Positions 1 through 9,511 of a stretch of DNA of 64,000 nucleotides are shown piece after piece. Below the pieces are notes generated by a model, which was not told the origin of the DNA, did not search any database, and worked only from the letters and a program-made list of their open reading frames with translations. This DNA is from Metamycoplasma phocicerebrale. GTDB taxonomy: Bacteria; Bacillota_I; Bacilli_A; Mycoplasmatales; Metamycoplasmataceae. How positions within the stretch are numbered: position 1 is the first letter of the stretch; every line of letters starts with the position of its first letter. The translations under genes and the position numbers were made by a program. The stretch lies in NCBI RefSeq assembly GCF_003383595.3, contig NZ_CP033058.2:310001-374000 (forward strand). Reading direction: 5' to 3'.

Positions 1-797
1 ATGGATTAGAGTCTAAAAAAATATTAGAAAAAGAAATAACGGGATTTAATAAACAAAGTCATAGAAATTTAGAATATCGTCCTATTTTCAATTTTAAAAA
101 TTCTCCATTTATAAAGAAAACTGATTTAGATAATTTTATTGAAGGAGACACTTCTTTTGAAGTTATTAAAAAACTTTTTAGCCCCTTCTCAAATAAAGGT
201 TTTATAATTGAGTCTAATTTAGAGTTGCTTAAAAAATTTGAAATATACAACGTGAGTTTTGACGGAACCTGTGTAAAATTTACTTATGGAATAAGAACAA
301 TTATAGGTAAAAACAAAATGGGTTATATTTATGAAGCATCTAAAGAATATCCTTTATCAATAAACTATTTAGATTGACAAGAAATTATAAAATATAATAA
401 TGATTTTTGAGTAATGTATATGACATATTCGAAAGTCGAAGATTATGGAAATTATAGAAAAAATTTATTAAAAACAATAGAAGATATGATAACTGCAACT
501 GAATTAAGATCGACACAAATTAATTACACTCAAAAATGACTAAAAATTATAAGCAAGACTTTGAATAATGAATTTGAAACAAAATTTAAAGCTTTTTTTG
601 AATGATATTACGTTGATGTCAATCACGAACAATTTGAGAATGTTAGACATTCAGTCACAATAGATCAATTAGGACAATTATGTTGAAAAACAGGGTTGTT
701 TAATAAAATGTTTTCATATGAAATATGAGGCAAGTGGCTGCGTGAAGAAAAAAACTATAAAGGAAGAATTTTTCGAACCGAAGATATTGAAAATTAA
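1..797 (+). CDS. 3' part of an unrecognised protein (264+ aa)
   Basis: Read in the frame that starts at base 3 this is an open frame of about 264 codons ending at TAA 795-797; the 5' end lies outside the window. Several TGA codons fall inside it (for example at LDWQE and NDFWVMYM) and must be Trp. The product is soluble-looking, mixed charge and rich in Asn, Lys, Tyr and Phe, with no visible membrane segment in the visible part. It ends in a basic stretch (KNYKGRIFRTEDIEN). I recognise no family motif. It is followed by a good intrinsic terminator, so it is the last gene of its transcript. It could be a conserved mycoplasma hypothetical; no function is assigned. Confidence 0.7.
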
Positions 798-884
798 ATG
801 AGATAATAAACTTGATAAAATAAATTTTAAAAAATAACAAGTTTGCTCTGTATTAAAACAAATAATTAAAATTTTATAATTAAT

Positions 885-911
885 CAAACACAAATTGTGT
901 TTGGTTTTTAA
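885..911 (+). terminator. Intrinsic terminator after the first gene
   Basis: CAAACACAA and TTGTGTTTG form a 9-bp stem with a minimal loop, followed by a T-rich run. It lies 88 bp after the stop of the upstream gene. Confidence 0.8.
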
Positions 912-1358
912 TTTTTTAAATAATTGGTAATATTGTTTTAAGTTTTTTTTGTTAAGTAATTTAAATACTTAATAAAATAAAAAACGGTAAAATTTATTAA
1001 TGTTTAAACAAGGTTTTTTTTACACTCTTAAAACAATATATAAATTGCAAAACAAAAAGCTGTTTAATATTTTTTACATAACATAATAATTGTGAAAAAA
1101 TAAATCATTTTTTAGTGGTTTTGGCTATGCTATCAAAATTGTTTTTTAAATTTATAAGTTAATTTTTAAAATAAGGTATTTTCTTACACATTATTGTAAT
1201 TTTTGTTTGTATTACTTTATATCAGTACAATGCAAACTTTTTAATAAATTAATATTTTTTTACAAGTTTCTACTTATTTTTAGAGTTTTTTTGGTTATAA
1301 ACTTGTTTTTGGGGATTTTTTTGATACAATTATAAGGTAATAAATAAGAAAGGACCAC
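912..1358. other. AT-rich intergenic region upstream of the surface protein
   Basis: No gene, RNA or repeat array is visible. The segment is dominated by A and T runs. At its end a possible -10 (TACAAT or TATAAG, 1325-1336) and the ribosome site AGAAAGGA precede the ATG at 1359. I saw no poly-GA or poly-TA tract of the kind used for phase variation. Confidence 0.5.
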
Positions 1359-4300
1359 ATGAATTCATCCAAAAAAAGAAGTATAGTTTTAATTTCATTA
1401 GGTATTATGGGAATAACAGTAGCTGGTGCTACTACAGCAGTTTTATTAGCAAAAAAAGAAAATAAAACTTTAAGTCCAAAACAAAAACTAGAAAATGATA
1501 TTAAAAACTTAAATGAGCTTATTAAAGAAGCTAAACAAAAGGCAAACGAAGCATTAAAAACAAATGATAAACAAAAACTTTCAGAAGCCAAAACAAAATT
1601 AGAAGAAGTAAACAAATTAGCTAAAGAAATTACAGAAAAAGCTAAAGTATTAAATGAAAAAGAAATAGAAAATAAATTAAAAGAGGATTCAAAATCAATA
1701 GATGAAAAAGAAGTTGAAATTGATGATAAATTAAAAACCATAGTAAAACAACAAATTCTAGATGTAAAGAATAATATTAATACTCTTATTCAACAAGCTA
1801 ACGACGCATTATCAGAAACTCCTCTAGATATAATTAAATTAGCAAAAATAGAAAAAGGTTTATCACAAGAAATTTTAAAAGCAAAAGATATTCAAAAAGA
1901 AGCAACTAACTTAAAATTGGACAGTGAAGCTAATGAATTAACAGCCCCAATTTCTAATGGTGAAATTAAACTTGCTGAATTAAGAACCAAAATTCAAGAA
2001 TTAGAAAAAATTGAAGAAGAAAGAATTAAACTTCAAAAATCTAAATTAAAAGAAGCTATTGAAGAATTAAATGAAGCAATTAAAGGAGCTAATGGCAAAA
2101 TAAATAAAGTTGATTCTTTAACTTTAAAATTAAGCGACTTAGAATATAAAATAGCATCAAATGAATTAATACATAATGAAGCTAAAAATGAAGTTAAAAA
2201 TGACGGAATTGTAGAAATTCAAAATTTAATTACAGAACTTAAAGAAAAGTTGGAACTAGCCAAGACAACAAACACAAGTTTAAAAGCAAATTTAGATGCA
2301 AGTAAGCAAGAAGTTGAAAATGCAGTGTTAGTAGCTAAAAATGAAACAATAGTTCCTCTTTCTAAAGCTGACACAGCTTTAGCGGGTAATGATAAGACAA
2401 AATTAAGAGAAGCTAGAACATTATTAGAAAATTCAAAAGCAAAATTAGAAAGTTCTTCTCAATTAGCATTAGATAAAGATTATGCTAATCAAAAAACTAC
2501 AGCCGATAACCAACTAAAAATAGTAAATGATAAAATTAAGGCTATTGATGATAAATTAAATGCCGAATTCAATACCTTAAAGGGAGAATTAACAGATTTA
2601 AATAGCACATTAATTACCTCTATAAATAAAGCTAAAGAAGACATTGATTATGTTCAAAAGCCTGTTGATTTAACAAAATTACAACAAGATATAAATGATA
2701 GTGAAGCAAAATTAAATTCTATTGATAGCATTACAAAAACTAAAGTGCAAGCAGAATTTGATACATTAAAAAATACAGTAGAATTAGCTAAAACTACATT
2801 GCAAGAAGAAACTCAAAAAATGGAAAATAAAAAACAAGAAATTGATTCTTCTATTCAAGATATTCAATCTAAAATCGATAAAGCAACCGATGACTTAAAC
2901 ATTGCCGGCTCAGACCAAGCAAAAATTGAAAAAGTTTTAGAAGATTCTAAGACAATTCAAACTTTTATTAATTCTCTTAAAGCAGAAGGCACTAAATATA
3001 AATATAAAGAAACCGAAATTAATCAATTACAAAGTAATTTAGATGTTATTTTAAATAACTCAAATACTAAATTGAAAGCTTCTATTTTAGATCAATTAAA
3101 TAATTATGAACTTGTATTAAATGTACAAGACTCTTTACCTTCAAACATTGCAAAGCAAAATAACAATTTTAAAATTGTTGACAAAAATGATCCAACTCAA
3201 ATTTTAGATAACAGTTTATTTAATTTTGAAATTATAAATACTTTTGCAAATGACAAAACACCAAAATTATATGTTGAATATAAAGTATCTTCAATTAAAT
3301 ATCCAGATTTAGATTTGGGTAACAAAAAAGTAATTATTGAAAAAAGTGGAAATAATTTAGTGGCTTATCAACCATGAACATTTGATTCGATTTCTTTAAA
3401 AGAATTAAATGGTCAAACTCTTCAAAATGTTTATGATGATTTAAACAATAACAAAGATGATGCTTACAATACTTTAAATAAATACTTTACTTTAAATAAC
3501 CAAAATAAAGCTTTAGATAGTGATGAAGTTGTTAAATTATCAAACTTAGTTATTGATACAGCTAACAACACAATTTCATTTAAAGTTTCTGTTTTAAAAC
3601 CTAATTTGGCAAATGCCACAGATTATGTACAAACAACAGAAAATTTAGAAACACAAAAAGCAGAAACTATAACCGCTGATTATTCTGCAAAGATAAAGGA
3701 ATTGAAACAAGCTGAGCTAGATAATCCAAACAATTTTAAAGATACAACAATGGATGTTGATGCATCAACTAAAAATTCTTTAGCTTCAGAAGTTGGTGAA
3801 AACTTAGATTCTATTGATATAACAACTTCTTTGGGCACCGAATATAATATTGAATTTGTTCATTATTCGCCAAATGATCAAACCGGTGAATTAACTTTAA
3901 AATATAAAATTATTCATCCTTCATTAAATATAAAATCTAATATTATTCGTGAAACAAAAATTAGTGGATTTAAAAAACTATCACACCCTACACATTTAGG
4001 TTTTAAAGAAAACTTATCTGTTAATGATTTATATCACTTTTTTTATGCAGAAAGTGATTTTGCTACAAGACAAAGACATTTTAATTGAGCACCTTACAAT
4101 ATATATGGAAAAGATAAAGTTTGAGCAATATCAAGAAGAATTGAAGCTTTAGCTGTTGAAACAACAAACAAAGCAGATAATTTAATTTATAAATACTTAC
4201 AAGCATTAACCGCTACAAATGAAGTGGTAGAATGAGATAATTATATGTTAGAAAATGCTTTTGAAATCAATAATTCAATTCAAACCAGTGAAACTAATTT

Positions 4301-4769
4301 TGAAATTAAAATACCTAATTTTAAAACTAAAATTATCATTAGTAGGCAAGAAGATGGTACATTAATTTATGATGAAAAAACAAGCACTATCCAAACAAAT
4401 GAAGCAATTACTTATCAACAAATTTATGATGTATACAAAGTTTTGAATAGTGTTGGTATAATGAGAATTGTTTTACATGCTATTAAGGATTTTGGCGTAT
4501 ATGACCAATTTGGGGTTATACAAACAGAAGCTCCTTATAAAATTTTCTATAAAAAAGAAATGACTTATGAACAATTTAAAAACAAGGTTATAGGTGAAAT
4601 GAAAACCCAATTTGTTAGTCTATATTCTGCAAAAGATCCTAGTACAAAAAACCATGGAGGAAATAGAGCTAGATTATTCTTAGTAGGAGATAGCCAAAAT
4701 GCAGTTCATAGAGAGCGTTTATTCATGGACATAGTACTTCAAAGCAACAATGGAAACCTAAGTTTTTAA
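1359..4769 (+). CDS. Large membrane-anchored coiled-coil surface protein with Lipoprotein_17-like repeats (1136 aa)
   Basis: One frame of 1136 codons with TGA read as Trp (first at 3375-3377); AGAAAGGA before the ATG supports the start. Residues about 7-31 form one hydrophobic helix (IVLISLGIMGITVAGATTAV) followed by Lys, and no lipobox Cys is present, so this is an uncleaved anchor rather than a lipoprotein. Residues about 40-560 are Lys/Glu/Asn-rich heptad-like coiled coil. The region from about 590 to 890 contains two segments ending in YVEYKVSS and LTLKYKI that resemble the lipoprotein-17-related variable surface domain. The remaining 240 residues are globular and unrecognised. It has its own promoter region and terminator, so it is probably monocistronic. 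A role as an adhesin or host-contact protein is inferred only from architecture. Confidence 0.8.
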
Positions 4770-4783
4770 CAAAATGTTTTATA

Positions 4784-4815
4784 AAAAAATAGCAAACGAA
4801 TTTGCTATTTTTTAT
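4784..4815 (+). terminator. Intrinsic terminator of the surface protein gene
   Basis: A 13-bp stem (AAAAAATAGCAAA / TTTGCTATTTTTT, loop CGAA) starts 15 bp after the stop codon. The T-run is part of the 3' arm. Confidence 0.9.
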
Positions 4816-5254
4816 TATTGTTTTTTTCTAAAAGGAGGTTTTAAATGACTTACTGTTTTTAAAAATGGTTATCACCAGAAAGGAACGATAAAAGATTGTA
4901 AAGAGATATAAATAAATAAATAGAGTTAAATATTTGAGATCTAACATCAAATAACAGTAAGCTGTTTTATATATGAAAATTTTATAGATAGAAACTTTAA
5001 AATAAATGATAATTGTTTTTTGTGGTTTAAAAACCACTTAATTATTATATATCAAATAAAAAAATGGTAGTGTTATTAAAAATTTAATATTATTTATAAA
5101 CCAAAGCTACTTTATTCTTTTTATACTTAACTCTTTTGCTTGTTTTTTATTTTTTATTGTTTAACAAACTTTTAATTTATTTAGTAGCAATTCAAGAATT
5201 TTATTATGTAATATGTAATTACTAGATAAATAGGAATAAAATCTAAATATTAAG
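4816..5254. other. Gene-free segment; possible small RNA or gene relic
   Basis: About 440 bp without a credible protein gene. A strong ribosome site AAAGGAGG (4831-4838) precedes ATG 4844, but that frame stops after five codons. CTTACTGTT near 4849 is complementary to AACAGTAAG near 4955. GTGGTTTAAAAACCAC near 5020 forms a local hairpin. A plus-oriented terminator follows at 5255. These features would fit a structured RNA or a decayed gene, but neither is demonstrated. Confidence 0.4.
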
Positions 5255-5287
5255 AGCATGGATTTAGCCATGCTACGTTTTTTTGTA
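5255..5287 (+). terminator. Orphan plus-strand intrinsic terminator
   Basis: AGCATGG and CCATGCT form a 7-bp stem with loop ATTTAG, followed by ACG and seven or more Ts. It faces the plus strand, yet no plus-strand gene lies between it and the terminator at 4784. Read on the minus strand it has no clean U-run, so it is not an obvious terminator for rlmD. Confidence 0.7.
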
Positions 5288-5328
5288 ATATCTTTAAAAA
5301 CTGTATATTTTCATATCTTTTTTTTGTT

Positions 5329-6687
5329 TTATTTTTGTCTTCTTAACATTACTAGCGTTTCCACATGATAAGTTTGAGGAAACATATCATATGGTATAAC
5401 TTCTTTAATAAGATAATCATATTTAGATAATTCTCTTAAGTCTCTAACAAGAGTTTTGGGATCACAACTTAAATATATTATTGTTTTAATATTTGACTTA
5501 TTAATAGATTCTAATGTATTTAAATTTAATCCACTTCTTGGTGGATCAAAAATAATAATATCTATTTTTTCTTTATTTTTTACTATTCAATCATTAGCAT
5601 CTTCTTTTATTACTTCAATATTTTTTATATTATTTTTGTTTAAATTTTCAATAGCTTTATTAATCGAATTTTGGTTAGTTTCTATTGAATAAATTTTTTT
5701 CGCTTTGCTTGAGATGTATGTTCCGATTGTAGCCACACCCGCAAAAGCATCACAAATAATTAAGTTCTGTAATGGTATTCAATCTAATATTTGGTTATAT
5801 ATTAAATTAGTTATTCCTTCATTTATTTGATAAAAACTATCATTTTGAACACTAAAAATATATTTTTCCATTTCATAATCAATACCTTTGTGGTCTAATA
5901 TATTTAATCATTTTTTATTTTGAAATATACTAAATTTAAAAACTGGTTTTTGTTTATTTAATTCTTCCAATTTATCTATTTGTTTTCTGTTAAATTTATT
6001 TTCCGTATCAATAATTATTTCGATTGTTGCAAGAGAGGTTTTTGGTGCTCTCAAAACTATTTGCTTTGGTTTTAAATTAAATATGGCTTTGTTCAGTTGT
6101 TTGTTATATTCAGTTGTAGGCGAATGCAAAACATTCTTATAAAATTCTCTAATCGCATATACACCTAAATAAATATCAAATTGTTCAACTAACTCATGAC
6201 TATATTTTTTATAAAAACCTAAAATGGGTTTATTTTTTTGGTAATCAACGTGAATTGAAATCTTGTTGCGGTACCCTTGTTTACAATTCGAAGATATTAT
6301 GGGTGAAACGTTTGCGAATTTCAAATTTCTTTCAAACAAACTTTTTATTAAAAATTGTTTAAATTTTAATTGGTTTTCATAATCTAAACTCATTAACGGA
6401 GCAGAACCTGTTATATATAATTTTTCCTCATTCTTGTTTAAAATTAAACGCAAGGGTGATAATTTCCTATATTTAACAACTTCGGCAAAGCAACATTTTT
6501 TAGAATAATAAGTAATTTTAATATCCGCTTCTTCATTAGGTAATAAATTATATATAAAAATCGGAATTGAAAAATCTCTATTCACGCATAGAGCTTGATA
6601 TGACAAGCCACAATAAAAAGGTTCAACTTCTGTTTTTACTTTCTTTATTATTAAATCTTTTTCTAAAATTATTTTTTTATTCGTCAT
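5329..6687 (-). CDS. rlmD: 23S rRNA (uracil-C5)-methyltransferase, RlmD/TrmA family (452 aa)
   Basis: SAM-dependent methyltransferase of the RumA/TrmA family that makes 5-methyluridine in RNA, in the cytoplasm. The C-terminal half carries the family motifs: FDPPRSGLN (motif IV), then YLSCDPKTLVRDL with the catalytic Cys, and near the end DMFPQTYHVETLVML with the conserved His-Val-Glu. TGA at 5905-5907 is Trp. Length is normal for the family. The ATG at 6687 lies 9 bp after the mnmE stop, so the two RNA-modification genes form one minus-strand operon. Mollicutes often have a single or few TrmA paralogues, so the exact uridine modified (23S U1939, U747 or tRNA U54) cannot be decided from sequence alone. 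Confidence 0.88.
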
Positions 6688-6696
6688 TTATTTTAC

Positions 6697-8046
6697 CTAT
6701 TTTCCTAAACAAAATTTACTAAACATATTATCTAGAAGTGTTTCATTGTCATACTCTTTATTTAAAATTTCTCTTAACAATGATCAACTTTTATTGATAT
6801 CTAATATGACTACCTCAGGTCCAAAACCTTGTTTTAAGCCATTTAAAGCGTCATATAAGCAGTTATTAGCATGCTTTAGTAATCCTAGCCTTCTTGTATT
6901 GTAAATTAGTTCTGGATCGCTATAATCTAGGTTTAAATAATTTTTAATTAAAGCATTTTTTAATTCTCATATATTTTTATTAATTGCTGATATTTGAACA
7001 AAATTTTTTGAAACTTTTTTCGTTAGTAAATCGCTTTTATTAATTACAGGTATGTAAATTTTGTTTTTTGATAGTTCTTTTATAGTTTTATCTTCTTCAT
7101 TTTCTTTTAATTCAGGTGTAAATAAATGTATTATAATTTTGGCTTCATTTATTGTTTCAATTGATCTCTGAATGCCTATATATTCAACTTTATTATTAGT
7201 TTTTCTTATCCCGGCAGTATCAATTATTTTAAATGGAATACCATTTATTTCATAATCTCCCTCAACAATATCTCTAGTTGTTCCAGCTATATCAGTAACG
7301 ATAGCCTTTTCTTTGCCTAGTAAAACATTCAATAGAGATGATTTACCTACATTTGGCTTACCGACAATTGCTACTTTTATACCATTATAAACATCTACAG
7401 CATTTTCGGACTTTTTAATTATTTGCTCAATATTATTTTTTAAATTTGTTATCAATTTTATTAATTTATTAGAATTCATTTGTTCAATATCATTATAATC
7501 AGAATAATCAATATTAATTTCTATAATTGAAATAATATTTAAAAGTTGTTGCTCTAATTTTTCAATTATTAAATCATCTTTATTATCAAATTGTTTGATA
7601 GCTATTTCTGTTTGAATATTTGTTTTAGCATGTATTAAAGAATTAATAGCTTCAGCTTTATCTAAGGAAATTTTTCCATTTAAAAAGGCTCTTTTTGAAA
7701 ATTCTCCTCTTTCAGCTAATCTAGCTCCATTTGCAATAATTAAATTTAAAATTTTATTTGTTACTATAATTCCACCATGAGCATTAATTTCAACTGTGTC
7801 TTGACCAATATAATTTTTTGAGCCTATAAAAAAATTAACTAATACTTCATCAATTATTTTATTATTAGAAGGATCTACAATATAACCATATGTTATTGTT
7901 TTGTCTTTGCCTATTTTACCTTTATATATTTTTTTAATTATTTCTATTGCTTCTGGCCCAGAAAGTCTAATAATAGAAATAGCTTGATTTATATTTCCGG
8001 AAGATATTGCTGCAATAGTATCATTTATATAGTTTTTGTTCAACAT
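6697..8046 (-). CDS. mnmE: tRNA uridine-5-carboxymethylaminomethyl GTPase MnmE (449 aa)
   Basis: Works with MnmG to modify U34 of tRNAs that read NNA/NNG codons. The N-terminal tetrahydrofolate-binding domain begins NDTIAAISSGNINQAISIIRLSG. The GTPase domain has GKPNVGKSSLL (G1), the G2 loop GTTRDIVEGDY, DTAG (G3) and NKSD (G4). The C-terminus FSKFCLGK carries the family's essential Cys (usual form FCIGK). The ATG at 8046 is preferred because it starts at the family N-terminus; an in-frame upstream ATG at 8100 would add 18 hydrophobic, unrelated residues. TATAAT-like boxes lie immediately upstream, so the leader is very short. It is the first gene of the mnmE-rlmD operon. Confidence 0.92.
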
Positions 8047-8392
8047 AATAGTTATTATATTATATATAATAAATAAGTTTTTAATAAATTTAATAAACAT
8101 AAAAGTAAAAATAATCTTAGGGGTTTATAGGTTTATTTAAATTAAATATAATAATAAGGAATGTTGTTAAGTTAATAACTTTAAATTCAACTAAGATTAA
8201 GGAATTTTTTTCAAAAAAATAGTGTTAATAACAACCGGTTTAATGCAAAACTATTGACAATACTGTAAAACAAATAAAAAAATTTTAAAAATTAACCTAG
8301 TTTAAAAGTGTTTTTTGTAGATTGTTTTATAATAGTTAATTAATTATTTTTTTAATATATATAATTAAAATGAATAGTAAATAGAGGTATAA
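8047..8392. other. Divergent promoter region between mnmE and the tmcAL operon
   Basis: 346 bp with no gene. It holds TATAAT-like boxes next to the mnmE start (minus strand), a perfect TTGACA at 8254-8259 without a convincing -10 partner, and TATAAT at 8328-8333 for the rightward operon. No repeats or structured RNA were seen. Confidence 0.5.
8328..8333 (+). promoter_or_regulatory. Probable -10 box for the 67-aa ORF/tmcAL operon
   Basis: Consensus TATAAT lies 60 bp before the ATG at 8393. The -35 region is poor, as is usual in mycoplasmas. Confidence 0.55.
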
Positions 8393-8596
8393 ATGTTAAA
8401 AAAAGAAAGCAAAAAGATAAAGAAGAATAAATCTATTAAAAAAAAGAAGAACGGTTTTGTAGATTTTAAAAATTTTGAGGACTATCACAAAGAATGTGAA
8501 GTAGAACAAACTCGCGAAATCGAAATATGAAAAAACCAAGACTTAATTGATTTTCAAGAGATTAAATTAAAGAAAGATAAAAAGAAAAATGATTAA
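8393..8596 (+). CDS. Small Lys-rich protein coupled to tmcAL (67 aa)
   Basis: ATG 8393 to TAA 8594-8596, one internal TGA read as Trp (EIEIWKNQD). About the first 20 residues are almost all Lys, Asn and Ile (MLKKESKKIKKNKSIKKKKN), the middle is acidic (FEDYHKECEVEQTREIE), and the tail is again Lys-rich. The ribosome site is weak (AGAGG). The stop overlaps the tmcAL ATG at 8589 (ATGATTAA), so translation is probably coupled. I recognise no family. A nucleic-acid-binding or ribosome-associated role would fit the charge pattern but is speculation. The tight overlap and the consensus -10 upstream are the main arguments that it is real. Confidence 0.6.
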
Positions 8597-9488
8597 AATA
8601 GGATTAATAGCCGAATTTAACCCATTTCATAATGGGCATATTTATTTGATAAAAAAAATAAAAGAAATTTATCCTAAATCAAAATTAATAGTGGCTTTAT
8701 CTTCCAATTATACACAAAGAGGAGAAATTGCTTGTCAAACATTTTCTCAAAGAAAAAAAATAGCCAAACAATATGGTGTTGATAAAGTTTTGAAATTAAG
8801 TTTTGAAACTTCTACTCAAGCTGCTCATATTTTTGCTAAAGGGTCGATTGATGTTTTGAATAAATATGGCATAAATGTTTTAGTTTTTGGTGCATCTGAC
8901 ACCGAAAACATAAATAAATATATAAACGCAGCTAAAGCATTGAAAGAAAATTACGATTTTTATAATAAAAAAGCTAAAGAAATAATGAAAACAGGAAGAT
9001 CTTTTATATTTTCTTGTTATGAGGCTTTAAAACATATTATAAAAGAAGAAGAAATACCTCAAGATGTTTTAGGTTTTGAATATACAAAATATATTGTGAA
9101 TAATAATTTAAATATAAAACTTAATTGCATAAAAAGAACGGTTTCTCATAGTTCGGATGAAATAGAATCTATCTATGCATCAGGAACCCAACTAAGAAAA
9201 ATGATAAAAGAAAGGAAAGATATTTCTAAGTATTCGCCAATAAAACTAAAAAAAGTTAAAAGAATAGAAAATACTTATAAAAAGTTTCAAAAAATAGTAA
9301 CTAAAAAAACAACCAAAGACCTCTCTAATATACAACTTGTGTCCGAAGGAATGGAAAACTTATTTAAAAAAAATATAAGTGCTAAAAATTATGATGAGTT
9401 TATTAGCGCTTGTACTTCGAAAAGATATACAAATTCTAGAATTAAAAGAGTCTATTTATATGTTTTGAAGCAAAAAAAGAAAAAATAA
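8589..9488 (+). CDS. tmcAL: tRNA(Met) cytidine acetate ligase TmcAL (299 aa)
   Basis: Nucleotidyltransferase-fold enzyme that activates acetate with ATP and installs N4-acetylcytidine at the wobble position of elongator tRNA-Met. The N-terminus GLIAEFNPFHNGHIYLIKK has the family's HxGH signature (HNGH). ALSSNYTQRGE, FGASD, GFEYTKYI and ASGTQLRKMI are further family blocks. It is shorter than the Bacillus form (about 400 aa) because the C-terminal domain is reduced. Its ATG lies inside the end of the 67-aa ORF, and the gene is followed at once by a terminator, so it is the last gene of a two-gene operon. Confidence 0.85.
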   Translation: MIKIGLIAEFNPFHNGHIYLIKKIKEIYPKSKLIVALSSNYTQRGEIACQTFSQRKKIAKQYGVDKVLKLSFETSTQAAHIFAKGSIDVLNKYGINVLVFGASDTENINKYINAAKALKENYDFYNKKAKEIMKTGRSFIFSCYEALKHIIKEEEIPQDVLGFEYTKYIVNNNLNIKLNCIKRTVSHSSDEIESIYASGTQLRKMIKERKDISKYSPIKLKKVKRIENTYKKFQKIVTKKTTKDLSNIQLVSEGMENLFKKNISAKNYDEFISACTSKRYTNSRIKRVYLYVLKQKKKK

Positions 9489-9511
9489 AAAAGCAAAATT
9501 TTGCTTTTTTA
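9488..9511. terminator. Bidirectional intrinsic terminator between tmcAL and pepO
   Basis: AAAAAGCAAAA followed by TTTTGCTTTTTT, a perfect palindrome lying between two convergent genes (tmcAL stop 9486-9488, pepO stop 9512-9514). Confidence 0.85.

Noticed and set aside
1295-1741. 148-codon open frame on the minus strand
   Set aside because: It is antisense to the coiled-coil gene; the Ser/Phe-rich product is the usual shadow of Lys/Glu-rich coding DNA, and it has no SD.
3375-4244. Apparent breaks in the surface protein gene and in many other genes
   Set aside because: All are TGA codons in frames that continue without loss, often at conserved Trp (for example HLAEFWMIEPE in AsnRS). They reflect the mycoplasma code, not mutations.
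4828-5037. 69-codon minus-strand ORF
   Set aside because: Hydrophobic low-complexity product from AT-rich spacer DNA, no SD or promoter and no family pattern.
8046-8100. Upstream ATG for mnmE
   Set aside because: It would add a hydrophobic stretch not found in the family; ATG 8046 gives the normal start.
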